Of a stretch of DNA of 64,000 nt, positions 1-8,765 are shown in pieces; positions within the stretch are counted from its first letter, which is position 1; every line of letters starts with the position of its first letter. Origin of the DNA: Clostridium yunnanense (GTDB taxonomy: Bacteria; Bacillota; Clostridia; Clostridiales; Clostridiaceae). The notes under the pieces are model-generated. The model saw nothing but the letters and a program-made list of their open reading frames with translations, ran no database searches and was not told the DNA's origin. Made by a program: the position numbers and the translations under genes. The stretch covers positions 1 through 64,000 of the forward strand of contig NZ_JAENHN010000027.1 of the NCBI RefSeq assembly GCF_016595795.1, read 5' to 3'.

Positions 1-74
1 AGGTTGATAGGTCGGAGGTGTAAGCATGGTAACATGTTCAGCTGACCGATACTAATAGGTCGAGGGCTTGACCA
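1..74 (+). rRNA. 23S ribosomal RNA, 3' end (partial)
   Basis: The first 74 bases match the conserved 3' end of bacterial 23S rRNA: the ACATGTTCAGCTGACCGATA stretch followed by the closing-helix strand GGGCTTGACCA. The gene enters from outside the left edge. It is followed by 5S rRNA in the normal 23S-5S order. Confidence 0.93.
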
Positions 75-131
75 AAACAAATTATTACAAAGTTAACTTA
101 AGTGCAATTTTGAAAGAATAATCTTTGAAAG

Positions 132-249
132 ATCTAGTAATGATGCGTCTAAGGGTTACACCCGTACCCATTCCGAACACGAAGGTTAAGACTTAGACGG
201 CTGATGGTACTGCATGGGCGACTGTGTGGGAGAGTAAGTGGTTGCTAGG
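132..249 (+). rRNA. 5S ribosomal RNA
   Basis: This is about 118 nt with the 5S hallmarks: a terminal helix pairing CTAGTAAT near the start with GTTGCTAG near the end, the CCCGTACCCATTCCGAACAC loop, and GCATGGGCGACTGTGTGGGAGAGTA in the 3' half (split here only as a description). It starts about 57 nt after the 23S end. Exact ends are accurate to a few bases. No tRNA gene follows, so this rRNA operon ends with 5S. Confidence 0.93.
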
Positions 250-271
250 TAATTAGTATATGACGATACGA

Positions 272-308
272 AAAAGACCTCACAATATGTGAGGTCTTTT
301 TTATTTTT
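272..308 (+). terminator. rRNA operon terminator
   Basis: AAAAGACCTCACA and TGTGAGGTCTTTT form a perfect 13-bp stem with a three-base ATA loop, followed by a U-rich tail. It lies 22 nt after 5S and ends the rRNA operon. Confidence 0.9.
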
Positions 309-501
309 ATTTCTTGCGAGAAAATAAGAAAAACTTATATTAATTGTTTTTATAGATTTATAAAAGTACCAGATGACTAACCACTTAAATCAAAAACAGT
401 AGTTTAGTAACATCTAAATAACTAATATTTCAATTAAAGAGTATATGTTGATGGGATGTCAATACTCATTGATTTTTAACATACCATTACTTAAGATAAG
501 C

Positions 502-1347
502 CTATAGCCCAAATTCTTCATCAGCCTTGTCCCAGATATTATTAGGAATTAAGCTTAGGTTAGTAAATCCATTTTTCTCAGCTAACTTATAGGCAAATTT
601 AATGAAATCAGAAGTTACATCTCTGCCTTCTTTTATACTTTGTAGAGTTAACTTAGACCAAGTTGTACATGCTTTATATAATCCGCTTTCGAAGAAAGTC
701 TGTTCTAATTCAGATAAGTCATATTCAACTTGGTGATGTGTAACTGTAAAGTGATTACCGCACCAATTTAAAATAGCATATTCAGCAAATTTGCAATCAT
801 TAAAAGGAACTCCAACTGAGCCTGGATTTACTATTAGCTTATCATATATAGTCTTATGCCAAGCAAAATGGGTATGACCGCAAATTAGAACTTTTTCGGT
901 AATACCCTTAAGAGATTTTTCTATTCTCTCAGGGTGCTTGTCACTAAAAATCTGTTCAGAAACATTAAAAGGCGACCCGTGTACAACTCGTATAGTATCT
1001 ATACCTGGCAAAGAGATATTTAGTTGTTCAGGTAACTGATTTATGTATTCCAAGTTTTCTTTGTACAATATACTGTGTGTCCACACAACTGATGCCATTT
1101 GCTTATAGTCGATCCATTCTTTATGAAGACCTTTATTGAAATCTAATACATATTTTTCTCTGTTTCCTTTTATGGCGTAACCATTTAAACTTCTGATTAT
1201 TCTTAATACCTCATTATCACTTGGACAATCAATGATATTATCACCAGCAATAATGTATTTATCGATATTTAATTTTTTAAGGTCATTAAGTACAGCATTT
1301 AGAGCCGACAAATTGCCATGTATATCTGATAATATAGCTATTTTCAT
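502..1347 (-). CDS. Calcineurin-like metallophosphoesterase (YfcE/MJ0936 type)
   Basis: This 281-aa cytosolic protein has the metallophosphoesterase metal motifs in order: SDIHGN near residue 7 (Asp and His ligands), AGDN near 35, KGNRE near 61, VVHGSP near 121 and CGHTHFAWH near 157. The family hydrolyses phosphomono- or diesters with a two-metal centre; the substrate here is unknown. An AAGGTGGTG ribosome binding site precedes the ATG. It stands alone, pointing toward the rRNA operon. A paralogue with the same motifs and a similar C-terminus lies at 46540-47397, so the two probably come from a duplication. Confidence 0.85.
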   Translation of the reverse strand: MKIAILSDIHGNLSALNAVLNDLKKLNIDKYIIAGDNIIDCPSDNEVLRIIRSLNGYAIKGNREKYVLDFNKGLHKEWIDYKQMASVVWTHSILYKENLEYINQLPEQLNISLPGIDTIRVVHGSPFNVSEQIFSDKHPERIEKSLKGITEKVLICGHTHFAWHKTIYDKLIVNPGSVGVPFNDCKFAEYAILNWCGNHFTVTHHQVEYDLSELEQTFFESGLYKACTTWSKLTLQSIKEGRDVTSDFIKFAYKLAEKNGFTNLSLIPNNIWDKADEEFGL

Positions 1348-1673
1348 TAATTATTCACCACCTTATGCTTTTAATTTTATGGTCTATTTAATATTGTTGT
1401 TAAAATTAAGGTGGTGCTACGAAAATTATTCAAGCATCAGGAATAAAATCTTAATTCCAACAAAGTTCATAAACATAAACTAAACTTATTGTATCACAAG
1501 ATATTTTATTATAAGTATAATTTTGTTACAAGATTATACCTTATAAAAAGCAGTGAATGGATAGGTCTATAATTTATTCATATTGAACTGGTACAACTTA
1601 AATCCATAGTATTGGTATCAATTTAGTAGATTTATAATATTATAGTACTGAACAATTTATGGAGGTATTCAAA

Positions 1674-3083
1674 GTGAAGGAAGGAAGATGGAAGACTCTA
1701 GTAGTAATATTGGTTGGTTCCTTTATGACTACCTTGGATATTAATATAGTTAATGTAGCATTACCGAAGATGGCGGCCTCTTTGTCAGTAGATTTAGGAA
1801 CAATACAGTGGGTGGTAACTAGCTATCTTTTAGTTATTTCAACTCTAGTACTTATGTTTGGAAGGCTTGCTGATATGAAAGGCAAGAAAAATATATATCA
1901 AAATGGATTTCTTATATTTTCACTAGGATCACTGTTGTGTGTTTTTTCAAAAACAATGCTTTTCTTAATTGTAGCTAGAATGGTACAGGGGCTTGGAGCT
2001 GCTATGATGATGGCTTGCAATTTTGGTATTATTACAATGGTATTTCCACTGAAGGAAAGAGGAAGAGCAACGGGAATCTTAGGAACAGTAGTTGCAATAG
2101 GTACAATGACTGGACCACCTCTAGGCGGATTTCTTGTTGGAACCTTTAACTGGCAGTCCATATTCTTAATTAACATCCCAATTGGTATAATCGCATATTT
2201 AGCTGGAGTAAAGTATGTGCCTAAGGAAGAGCTTAAGAATAATAAACAAGCCTTTGATTTTAAGGGAATGATCACTTTTGTAATTACTGTTGCTGCACTT
2301 TTTCTATCACTTTTAAACGCTGAAGCATTTGGGTGGAGCAGTTTGCCAATAGTTTCAGGATTTATAGTATCTATATTAAGTTTTGTAGCTTTTTGTTATA
2401 TAGAAATAAATACAAAGGTTCCAATGTTAGATTTTACACTTTTTAAAAATAATCTCTTCAGCGCAGGGATATTTTGTGCTTTTATTTCCTACTGTGTAAT
2501 CTACTTTACAAATATAATACAACCATTTTATCTGCAGCATATATTAAGCTTTTCTCCTCAAAGAGCAGGTATTATAATGATGGTTTATCCTGTGACTGCA
2601 GCTGTAATGGCACCGCTTAGCGGAATTTTATGTGATAAAATAGGCTATAAGATTCCTACCTTTATAGGGCTCGCGTTTACTTGTGTTGGAATATTTACAA
2701 TGTCCTTCTTACAATTGGACTCATCATACTTTGCTATAATGGTAAGCATGACTATACTAGGATGTGGTTATGGATTATTTCAATCTCCAAATAATGCAGG
2801 AGTCATGTCCTCGGTTCCCAAAGACAAACTTGGTATATCAGGCAGTATGAACTCTCTTATAAGAAACTTAGGAATGACAAGTGGAATTTCAATTTCAGTA
2901 GCTATATTCTATAGTCATATGAGTTCAAAGCTGGGAAGTCATGTATCAGCTCTTACTTCCGGTAATCCTGAGCTTTTTATAGGTTCAATGAGTTTTACCT
3001 ATAAGATTGGTGCAGTAATTGCAATTGCAGGTATTTTTATGGCACTTTTTAGGCTTGTGAAGACACCTAATATAAGTGAATAG
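1674..3083 (+). CDS. MFS drug exporter, DHA2 (14-TM, EmrB/QacA) family
   Basis: This is a 469-aa integral membrane protein of the 14-helix proton-driven drug exporters. TTLDINIVNVALP in helix 1 is the DHA2 signature. GRLADMKGKK in the helix 2-3 loop is MFS motif A, and GPPLGGF in helix 5 is motif C. I chose the GTG at 1674, not the ATG at 1659, because the only ribosome binding site (GGAGG, 1661-1665) lies inside the longer frame, 8 nt before the GTG. The longer form would add five residues. The substrate cannot be inferred. The AraC-type gene downstream is convergent, so it is not clearly its regulator. Confidence 0.88.
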   Translation: MKEGRWKTLVVILVGSFMTTLDINIVNVALPKMAASLSVDLGTIQWVVTSYLLVISTLVLMFGRLADMKGKKNIYQNGFLIFSLGSLLCVFSKTMLFLIVARMVQGLGAAMMMACNFGIITMVFPLKERGRATGILGTVVAIGTMTGPPLGGFLVGTFNWQSIFLINIPIGIIAYLAGVKYVPKEELKNNKQAFDFKGMITFVITVAALFLSLLNAEAFGWSSLPIVSGFIVSILSFVAFCYIEINTKVPMLDFTLFKNNLFSAGIFCAFISYCVIYFTNIIQPFYLQHILSFSPQRAGIIMMVYPVTAAVMAPLSGILCDKIGYKIPTFIGLAFTCVGIFTMSFLQLDSSYFAIMVSMTILGCGYGLFQSPNNAGVMSSVPKDKLGISGSMNSLIRNLGMTSGISISVAIFYSHMSSKLGSHVSALTSGNPELFIGSMSFTYKIGAVIAIAGIFMALFRLVKTPNISE

Positions 3084-3130
3084 AACAACAAACTTAAGTA
3101 ATTTATACACTTTTAGATGATAACTAAAAA

Positions 3131-3217
3131 TGTACCACTTCGATTAAAGAACTATTTTAAAAGCTCTTTTGGGTTCTGAGAGTAGAATTTAAAGAGAAAA
3201 TGATCGGAGTGGTTTAA
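3131..3217. repeat. Family A palindromic repeat, diverged copy (A1)
   Basis: TACCACTTCG on the left and CGGAGTGGTT on the right are inverted arms around an AGCTCTTTT...GAGAG centre. This is the same plan as the better copies at 50902-51005 and 53751-53856, with many substitutions. It sits between two convergent genes. Confidence 0.55.
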
Positions 3218-4098
3218 ATACATCTCTTAATTGGAACAAATATATCTACTTCGCAATAATCGGATCTTAGATTTTCTTCACGAATGCTTTCATAATGAAA
3301 GGAATGACTTTGTTCATAACCTGAGCGGTAGAGCCAAGTATTAAATACATAATCGTATACGTCTATGATGTTGCCAATGGTGACCTCGCTAATATTACAT
3401 AAGTCTATATATTTAAATACTGCATATTTGTTACCGACAATAGTATCTTTAGTCATACTGTGGGGTATTTTTTTATAGTTATCCACTTCTATAGATGGTT
3501 GATAATAAGAATACTCTTTATCAATGTACCTTGTCAGCCCTATATATTCTCCCCCTTTTGCATTTCTTATATTATGTTTATGGTTATAATAAAAATCTGA
3601 AGCAACTTTGCTTGCAGTATAGCCGTAACAATTATCACCTGTATATAACTTATGCGTTTGACCAACTATATAAATCGGCGGTCTAATAACAATCTGTGGT
3701 TCAATAATAATCCTATCTTTTATAGAATTAGTGCGAGTTAGATCTATCCTGTCTATAATTTTTATTGCCTTTTTTTCCTTTCTAAATTTTGAAGGACTCA
3801 CACTAAATTGATTTTTAAAGGACCTAATATAATTCTGCTCATATTCAAAGCCATATTCATGAGCTATATCTATTATCTTTAATTCTGTATTAATAAGCTC
3901 ATTAGTAGATTCGGATAATTTTCTTCCTATGAAATATTCCATTAGTGGACTACCAGTTATTGATTTAAATATTCTGTGCAAATGATATTTTGAGATACCA
4001 GCTTCTTGAGAGATGTCATCTAAGGTAATGCTGTCTTTTAAATTTACTTCAATATAGTCGATAACCGTCTTTATAATTTTAAAAGTTTCTTGTGTCAT
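3214..4098 (-). CDS. AraC-family transcriptional regulator with GyrI-like effector domain
   Basis: This protein is about 294 aa. The N-terminal ~110 residues are an AraC/XylS double helix-turn-helix: DSITLDDISQEAGISKYHLHR, then FKSITG, IDIAHEYGFEYEQNYIRSF and FSVSPSKFR (given in short pieces). The remaining ~180 residues look like a GyrI/Rob small-molecule-binding domain, starting around EPQIVIRPPIYIVG and ending CEVDIFVPIK. Such proteins (Rob/BmrR class) usually sense drugs or metabolites and activate exporters. I start at the ATG at 4098, 9 nt after GAGGTG; the frame opens at a GTG four codons earlier. Its C-terminal end touches repeat A1. Confidence 0.82.
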   Translation of the reverse strand: MTQETFKIIKTVIDYIEVNLKDSITLDDISQEAGISKYHLHRIFKSITGSPLMEYFIGRKLSESTNELINTELKIIDIAHEYGFEYEQNYIRSFKNQFSVSPSKFRKEKKAIKIIDRIDLTRTNSIKDRIIIEPQIVIRPPIYIVGQTHKLYTGDNCYGYTASKVASDFYYNHKHNIRNAKGGEYIGLTRYIDKEYSYYQPSIEVDNYKKIPHSMTKDTIVGNKYAVFKYIDLCNISEVTIGNIIDVYDYVFNTWLYRSGYEQSHSFHYESIREENLRSDYCEVDIFVPIKRCI

Positions 4099-4444
4099 TA
4101 ATAAACTCACCTCAAAGCATATTTTGAAAGGTATACCTTTTTTGAAGAGATAAACTACTTCAATACGTGGTACGGATGTAAAGATGTGATAAAAATATGA
4201 TTTTTATCTTGATAGAATTTGACATGAACACATTTATTTATAAATTATATCATCAAAAATATAAAAAGATAGCAACATATGATAATTTTGGTTAACTTCA
4301 TATATGTAAAATAGTAACATAGCATGAAATTTGTGAAAATTAACAACAAATAAAAATATTATAGAGTATTTATTGTATAACGTGAGTGAACAAATGAAAC
4401 AAGTAATATGGTTTTGTGCAAATTTTATCCTTTAGGAGATCAAG
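4099..4444. promoter_or_regulatory. Divergent intergenic region with AAAGGTATACCTTT palindrome
   Basis: This A/T-rich spacer lies between the AraC-type gene and the RiPP cluster. It holds one perfect 14-bp palindrome, AAAGGTATACCTTT (about 4127-4140), about 30 bp upstream of the AraC-type start. That is a plausible autoregulatory operator. Nothing else was recognised. Confidence 0.35.
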
Positions 4445-4585
4445 ATGAAGAAAATCTGTGGGAGCATAGAAATAGTACTCATTAAAGTTATAAAGAATAA
4501 TAGAGAAAAGCATTTCATTTGTAAGATTTCTCACATAGTCCAAAGAAAGTTTATGGATAAAAATATTACCTTACTCAAAATATAA
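4445..4585 (+). CDS. Small basic ORF upstream of the radical SAM maturase (46 aa, unrecognised)
   Basis: ATG at 4445 is preceded by AGGAGA at a spacing of 5 nt, and a 46-codon frame runs to TAA 27 nt before the maturase start. The product begins MKKICGSIE, is strongly basic (many Lys/Arg), and contains two Cys. It does not resemble the two peptide precursors downstream. It could be a leader peptide, a small cluster protein, or chance. The ribosome binding site and position are the only support. Confidence 0.33.
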   Translation: MKKICGSIEIVLIKVIKNNREKHFICKISHIVQRKFMDKNITLLKI

Positions 4586-4612
4586 AAACTTTAGATTTAG
4601 GAGGCTTTAAAT

Positions 4613-6037
4613 ATGACTAATGAAAAACCATTTATTCACCCAATAAAAACTCCGTATGGTAGTTATATATTTGACGTGAATACCAATTCTATCATTAAGG
4701 TTAATAAAGAGGTTTTTAAAGCTATCAAAGATGGAAGAGCAGATGACTTTGATGAAAACGATATCAAAGATATTGTTGGGATAACTATTAAAAATCTAAA
4801 AGAAGAAGGACTTTTATCTTCTAAAAAACCGAAGAAGATTGTCCATCCAGAAGACAGATTTCTTGAGTATAACTTAGGACATAAGGTAAAAAAAATAACC
4901 TTGCAAGTAACTCAAAAATGTAATTTTAGATGTGCGTACTGTGTATATTCCGAGACAGCTAACGGTAAACAGAGAGCCCATTCTTTAAAGAGCATGTCCT
5001 TTGAAACAGCAAAAAAAGGCATAGATTTCTTGCTAGATCATTCTAGAGATTTAGAAGAGGTTAATATTGGTTTTTATGGAGGAGAGCCGCTTCTAGAATT
5101 TGATTTAATTAAAAGGTCTGTTGAGTATGCTGAAGATTTGTTCGAGGGAAAAGATCTTTCCTTTACCATAACTACAAATGGCTCCTTGCTTACGGATAAG
5201 ATAATAGATTTTTTAATAGAACATGATATTCATACTATGATTAGTCTTGATGGACCAAAAGAAATACAGGATAAAAATAGGATATTCGCAGCTAATGGTT
5301 GTGGAACCTTTGATGTAGTAGAAAGAAACCTTCTAAAGATTAGAGAAAAGTATCCAGAATATTTTAAGAAGTTGTCTTTCAGTATGGTTTTAGATCCTAG
5401 CAATGATTTTGACTGTATAAACAGCCTCTTTACAGATTATGACTTATTTAAAGAGAATAACATAATGTCCACTGTAATAGATGATGCTTATTCAAGTAGC
5501 AAAATTCATCTGGAAGATGATTTTATAAGTAAGAGAGGTTATGAAGTATTTAAAGCATACTTACATTACTTTGGTGAATTAGATAAAGATACAGTTTCTC
5601 CAATTGCAATGAAAGAAGTGGATGAAGTAAAGCAGCTTAAGGACAAGCTGTCTAAAGGTACTGTAATGGCTGAAGTTATGTCACATGGGGGACCTTGTAT
5701 ACCAGGAGCACAGAGATTATTTATTAATGCAGAAGGAAATTTTTATCCTTGTGAGAGAGTAAGTGAAGTATCAGAAGTTATGAGCATCGGAAACATAGAA
5801 GATGGTTTTAACCTTGATAAGGCAAGAAACTTATTAAATGTAGCAAAACTTACTGGTGACTCTTGTAAGAATTGTTGGGCTATCTCTCACTGTGTGATGT
5901 GTGCAAAACAGGCTGATAACAGTAAGGAACTTTCAGTTGAACTAAAGAAAAATGGTTGCAGTAGTGTAAGAAATTATGTAGAGAGTTTACTTAGAAATTA
6001 CTTGATGGTCAGTGAAATTCAAGAGGTTTTTCTATAG
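4613..6037 (+). CDS. ccpM: Cys-rich peptide radical SAM/SPASM maturase (CcpM type)
   Basis: This 474-aa radical SAM enzyme most likely installs thioether cross-links on the Cys-rich precursors encoded downstream. Residues 1-80 resemble a peptide-recognition domain. The [4Fe-4S]-SAM motif is CNFRCAYC (C103, C107, C110), followed by FYGGEP and TTNGSLL. A C-terminal SPASM region has seven Cys (362, 380, 418, 421, 427, 430, 449), enough for auxiliary clusters. AGGAGG lies well placed before the ATG. The stop codon lies inside repeat A2. Assignment to the CcpM family rests on overall pattern plus cluster content (Cys-rich precursors and the two accessory genes). The exact chemistry is inference. 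Confidence 0.85.
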   Translation: MTNEKPFIHPIKTPYGSYIFDVNTNSIIKVNKEVFKAIKDGRADDFDENDIKDIVGITIKNLKEEGLLSSKKPKKIVHPEDRFLEYNLGHKVKKITLQVTQKCNFRCAYCVYSETANGKQRAHSLKSMSFETAKKGIDFLLDHSRDLEEVNIGFYGGEPLLEFDLIKRSVEYAEDLFEGKDLSFTITTNGSLLTDKIIDFLIEHDIHTMISLDGPKEIQDKNRIFAANGCGTFDVVERNLLKIREKYPEYFKKLSFSMVLDPSNDFDCINSLFTDYDLFKENNIMSTVIDDAYSSSKIHLEDDFISKRGYEVFKAYLHYFGELDKDTVSPIAMKEVDEVKQLKDKLSKGTVMAEVMSHGGPCIPGAQRLFINAEGNFYPCERVSEVSEVMSIGNIEDGFNLDKARNLLNVAKLTGDSCKNCWAISHCVMCAKQADNSKELSVELKKNGCSSVRNYVESLLRNYLMVSEIQEVFL

Positions 6038-6136
6038 ATGAACCATTTCGTAATAAAGTTTATATTTTTAAATCATCTCAATAGAACCTAGGAGAGTTTT
6101 AATATAAATTTTGGATTCAAATGTTTCAGCTTTAAT
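6033..6136. repeat. Family A palindromic repeat (A2), overlapping the ccpM stop
   Basis: The element starts TATAGATGAACCATTTCG, and its first bases contain the ccpM TAG stop. The right arm is degenerate (GGATTCAAATGTTTCAG). The orientation matches copies A4, A6, A7 and A9. It abuts repeat B1 directly. Confidence 0.75.
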
Positions 6137-6348
6137 TATAGATAAACTACTTCATATTAGAAATTATTCAAATAAAGATTCGTAGAACCATCGAAATCTT
6201 TATTTGGAGTTTAAGGACTGAAGTAGTTTATCAGTTCAACGGAATAGATAATCTAGTTCTATATAATAAATCTAATATATATTTCTATTACCATTAATGG
6301 TAATAGGATTATCAAATATAGATTCCACTTGGAACTAGTTTATCTATA
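6137..6348. repeat. Family B composite palindromic repeat (B1)
   Basis: This is two palindromes in series. The outer pair is GATAAACTACTTCA (left) with TGAAGTAGTTTATC (about 6220-6233). It is followed by a second module running from AGTTCAACGGAATAGATAATC to GGAACTAGTTTATCTATA, with TTACCATTAATGGTAA at its centre. The second module recurs at 8589-8716. There is no coding capacity and no transposase. Confidence 0.75.
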
Positions 6349-6372
6349 CAAAAACTTGAGAGGAGAATTTTT

Positions 6373-7515
6373 ATGGTTGCAACAAAAAAGAGAGCAATAA
6401 TTTATCCTTATGGCAGAGAAGCAGCATCACTTGTAAGACATAGAGAACTATTAAAGGACTATGAAATAGTTTCTTTAGTATCACCTAAGGGATGGGGAAT
6501 CATAGATGAAGATGCTGGACAAGCTGATAAGGGAGAAAATATAGGTATAAAAGTCAGTGGAGATTTTGAAAAAGCATTAGAACAGTGTGATGCAGTAATT
6601 ATAATGGATTATAACAAGAATGAAAAATTGAAAAATAGAATTGTTTCTAATATTCATAAGGCAATAGCTGCTGGTAAAGAGGTTGTATGTGCATCAGAAT
6701 TTGATGGCGATACAATTGAGAAGTTACAAGAGGAATATGGTAGTGAAAAACACTGTTTTAGATATATAAAAGAGAAAAAATCTGATTTTTCAGTTGGCGC
6801 TTATGATGAAACTCTACTTGAGATTGAAACCCCAGTTATTTTTGTAGGGGGATTAACTGAGAATACCAGTAAATTTGAGATCCAATTATCCTTAAGAGAA
6901 AAGCTTATAAATCAAGGTTATAAGGTAAGTCAGGTAGGTACAAAAAGTTATTGTGAATTATTTGGTTTTCATTCTATACCTGAGTTTATGTTTAAAAGCG
7001 AGATTGGGGAAAAAGAAAAGATTGTATCTTTTAATAGATATATAAAAGAAATTGAAAAGACAGAAAGTCCAGATTTAATTATTGTTGGAATACCTGGTGG
7101 TTTAATGCCTTTCAATAAGAAGCTAACAAACAATTTTGCAGTTACTGCATTTCTTATATCGCAAGCACTTACTCCTGATTTTACAATTATAAGCATTTTA
7201 TTTGAAATTATGTATCCTAGATACTTTGAAATGCTTAAGACCTCCTTTAAGTACAAATATGGGTTTGAGGTGGATTGTTTTAATTTATCCTCTGCACGTG
7301 TTGATTATACTGCATCGAATGATAGGCGAAAGATTTGCTTAGATTATTTTAGTTCTTTGGATATAGACAAAGTTATAGAAGGTGAGTATATGAATACCAT
7401 TAGGCCAGTATTCAATATATTAAGTAGCTCTCATAGTGAAAAAATGCTGGAATATTTGATTGATACCCTATCTAAATATGGAGATAGAGAACAGATAAGC
7501 ATAGGAGGGATATAA
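6373..7515 (+). CDS. Peptide maturation system protein of Cys-rich RiPP clusters (TIGR04066-like)
   Basis: This is a 380-aa protein, likely cytosolic, with no transmembrane segment evident. I recognise it by context and overall look as the ~380-aa 'peptide maturation system' family found beside clostridial Cys-rich peptides; its reaction is unknown. Visible features are an N-terminal AIIYPYGREAASLV segment, a Rossmann-like middle (PVIFVGGLTE near residue 155) and DLIIVGIPGGLMPFN near 240, where Gly-rich turns could bind a nucleotide or cofactor. GAGAGGAG precedes the ATG. Its stop overlaps the next gene's ATG (ATAATGG), so the two are translationally coupled. Confidence 0.7.
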   Translation: MVATKKRAIIYPYGREAASLVRHRELLKDYEIVSLVSPKGWGIIDEDAGQADKGENIGIKVSGDFEKALEQCDAVIIMDYNKNEKLKNRIVSNIHKAIAAGKEVVCASEFDGDTIEKLQEEYGSEKHCFRYIKEKKSDFSVGAYDETLLEIETPVIFVGGLTENTSKFEIQLSLREKLINQGYKVSQVGTKSYCELFGFHSIPEFMFKSEIGEKEKIVSFNRYIKEIEKTESPDLIIVGIPGGLMPFNKKLTNNFAVTAFLISQALTPDFTIISILFEIMYPRYFEMLKTSFKYKYGFEVDCFNLSSARVDYTASNDRRKICLDYFSSLDIDKVIEGEYMNTIRPVFNILSSSHSEKMLEYLIDTLSKYGDREQISIGGI

Positions 7516-7808
7516 TGGAGGCAATATTAGAGAAAACCTTAGACAAGCAACAGATTCTTGATAAATTATCAGAAGTTATCGAGAAAAGATTCGATTTTCC
7601 TGTGAAAGAAATCTCGCCTAGTTGGGAAAAGGAACTTATACTTGGCAGTAAGTTTGGATTTACGCCAAGAGAGCTTATATATTTGTATTTTGAAGTTCAA
7701 AGAGAGTTTGGTTTAAAGATTCCGCAAGAAAATATTTTAGACGGTTCGTTTAAAACACTTGAAGGAATTGCAGAGAGTATTCTGCATGTATATGAAAGTA
7801 AAAGCTGA
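7515..7808 (+). CDS. Acyl-carrier-related peptide maturation protein (TIGR04069-like)
   Basis: This 97-aa protein has the length and helical pattern of an acyl carrier protein (residues 15-95: ILDKLSEVIEKRF..., FTPRELIYLYFEVQREFGLKI, then a final helix). The expected phosphopantetheine site would be D-S-L. Here the corresponding segment is SKFGFTPRELIYL, with no DSL serine, so it is probably not a functional carrier. The family is known from clostridial Cys-rich peptide clusters as 'acyl carrier-related'. The ATG overlaps the end of the preceding gene, implying joint production and perhaps a complex. Confidence 0.7.
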   Translation: MEAILEKTLDKQQILDKLSEVIEKRFDFPVKEISPSWEKELILGSKFGFTPRELIYLYFEVQREFGLKIPQENILDGSFKTLEGIAESILHVYESKS

Positions 7809-7921
7809 ACAAATCGGTACAATCCTAAGGTTATATTTTATTTTAAGAAAGGGAGGAGATTAATTTAAATTTAACCTTTGGTTTGATATATATTAAATTT
7901 TTTATTGAGGAGAGATATATT

Positions 7922-8119
7922 ATGAAAAAATTAGGTAAAAAAATATCAATGATTGATGAAACTATAGAAGCTTATAACACATGTAACTGCTACTGCAGCT
8001 GTTCATGTTCATGTACATGTACAAGCGCTACACTTTTCAATACTTCATTTAGCCCAAATAGTAGTCCAAACAGTGGTAAAACAAGCAGTATGAACCTTGC
8101 TAGTGGATACCGTCCATAA
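7922..8119 (+). CDS. Cys-rich RiPP precursor 1 (CLI_3235-type bacteriocin precursor)
   Basis: This is a 65-aa precursor. The leader (about 1-20) starts MKKLGKKI and includes ETIEAY at 13-18. The core has seven Cys at strictly alternating positions 21, 23, 25, 27, 29, 31 and 33, separated by N/Y/S/T. A Ser/Asn/Pro-rich tail ends YRP. GAGGAGAG lies 7 nt before the ATG at 7922; the frame is open upstream to 7883, but no earlier start has a binding site. The CxC run is the likely target of the radical SAM enzyme. The leader is probably removed by the S8 protease and the product exported by the ABC protein. Confidence 0.85.
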   Translation: MKKLGKKISMIDETIEAYNTCNCYCSCSCSCTCTSATLFNTSFSPNSSPNSGKTSSMNLASGYRP

Positions 8120-8286
8120 GATTTTCAATTTAAGTTATAAGAAGAAAGCATTTTCATTTGAACTTATTATGTTGATTTAGCATTTCATTATAGAATCATA
8201 TTTTTAAAATTTCCTCCCTGATATTACATCTATATGAAGAAATTTCATAATGAAAGGTTACAATTTTAGTTAAGGAGAGATGATAA

Positions 8287-8484
8287 ATGAAAAAGTTGGG
8301 AAAAAAGATATTCATGACTAATGAAACTATTGAAGCTTATCATAGCTGTTTATGTTCTTGTAGTTGCACATGTTCATGTACTTGTACAAGCTATTCAGGC
8401 TTCAGTGCTACATTTAGTCCAGCAAATAGTTCCACTTCTTATAGTAATAATACTCCAAATACTTGGAGTAACAATCGTCCATAA
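8287..8484 (+). CDS. Cys-rich RiPP precursor 2 (CLI_3235-type bacteriocin precursor)
   Basis: This is a 65-aa paralogue of precursor 1. MKKLGKKI, ETIEAY and all seven Cys (21-33, alternating) are in register, and both end in RP. Spacer residues in the Cys run differ (L/S/S/T/S/T), and the Ser/Asn-rich tails diverge strongly. AAGGAGAG precedes the ATG. The conserved leader suggests one set of enzymes processes both peptides. The two could act as a two-component pair or be diversified variants. Confidence 0.85.
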   Translation: MKKLGKKIFMTNETIEAYHSCLCSCSCTCSCTCTSYSGFSATFSPANSSTSYSNNTPNTWSNNRP

Positions 8485-8545
8485 GATCTTTATTGATGTC
8501 ATATAGTAGATGTAAAGTAATCTACTAAAGAAGTTACAGTTATAA

Positions 8546-8582
8546 GGTTAGTATTATCTTTTAGGGGGTAATACTAACTTTC
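8546..8582 (+). terminator. Hairpin after the precursor genes (terminator or attenuator)
   Basis: GGTTAGTATTA and TAATACTAACT form an 11-bp stem around a TCTTTTAGGGGG loop. Only a short U run follows (TTT, then CC), so it probably terminates partially. It would limit read-through to the exporter and protease relative to the precursors. Confidence 0.55.
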
Positions 8583-8588
8583 CATTTC

Positions 8589-8716
8589 AAGTAGTTTATC
8601 AGTTCAAAGGAATAGATAATCCAGTTCTGGCTAATAAAACTAGGCGATATTTCTGTTAACTATTAATGGCAATAGGATTATAAGATATAGATTCTATTTG
8701 GAACTGGTTCATCTTT
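8589..8716. repeat. Family B repeat (B2), second module only
   Basis: It matches B1 from AGTAGTTTATCAGTTCAA through GGAACTGGTTCATCT, including the TATTAATGGCAATAGGATTAT centre, and lacks the first palindrome of B1. It is in the same orientation as B1, about 2.2 kb away, with the precursor/accessory module between them. Confidence 0.72.
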
Positions 8717-8765
8717 AAATCATCAATATCAACCATAGTAACTCTATTGAAAGGAGTGAGCAGTG

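Noticed and set aside
1232-1483. 83-codon plus-strand frame antisense to the phosphoesterase start
   Set aside because: It overlaps a clear gene and its promoter on the other strand, and it has no family motifs.
6220-6353. Possible riboswitch upstream of the 380-aa RiPP protein (ACCATTAATGGTAA hairpins)
   Set aside because: The same sequence recurs before the ABC exporter as repeat B2 and, in part, at 61295, so it is better explained as a repeat than as a ligand-sensing leader.
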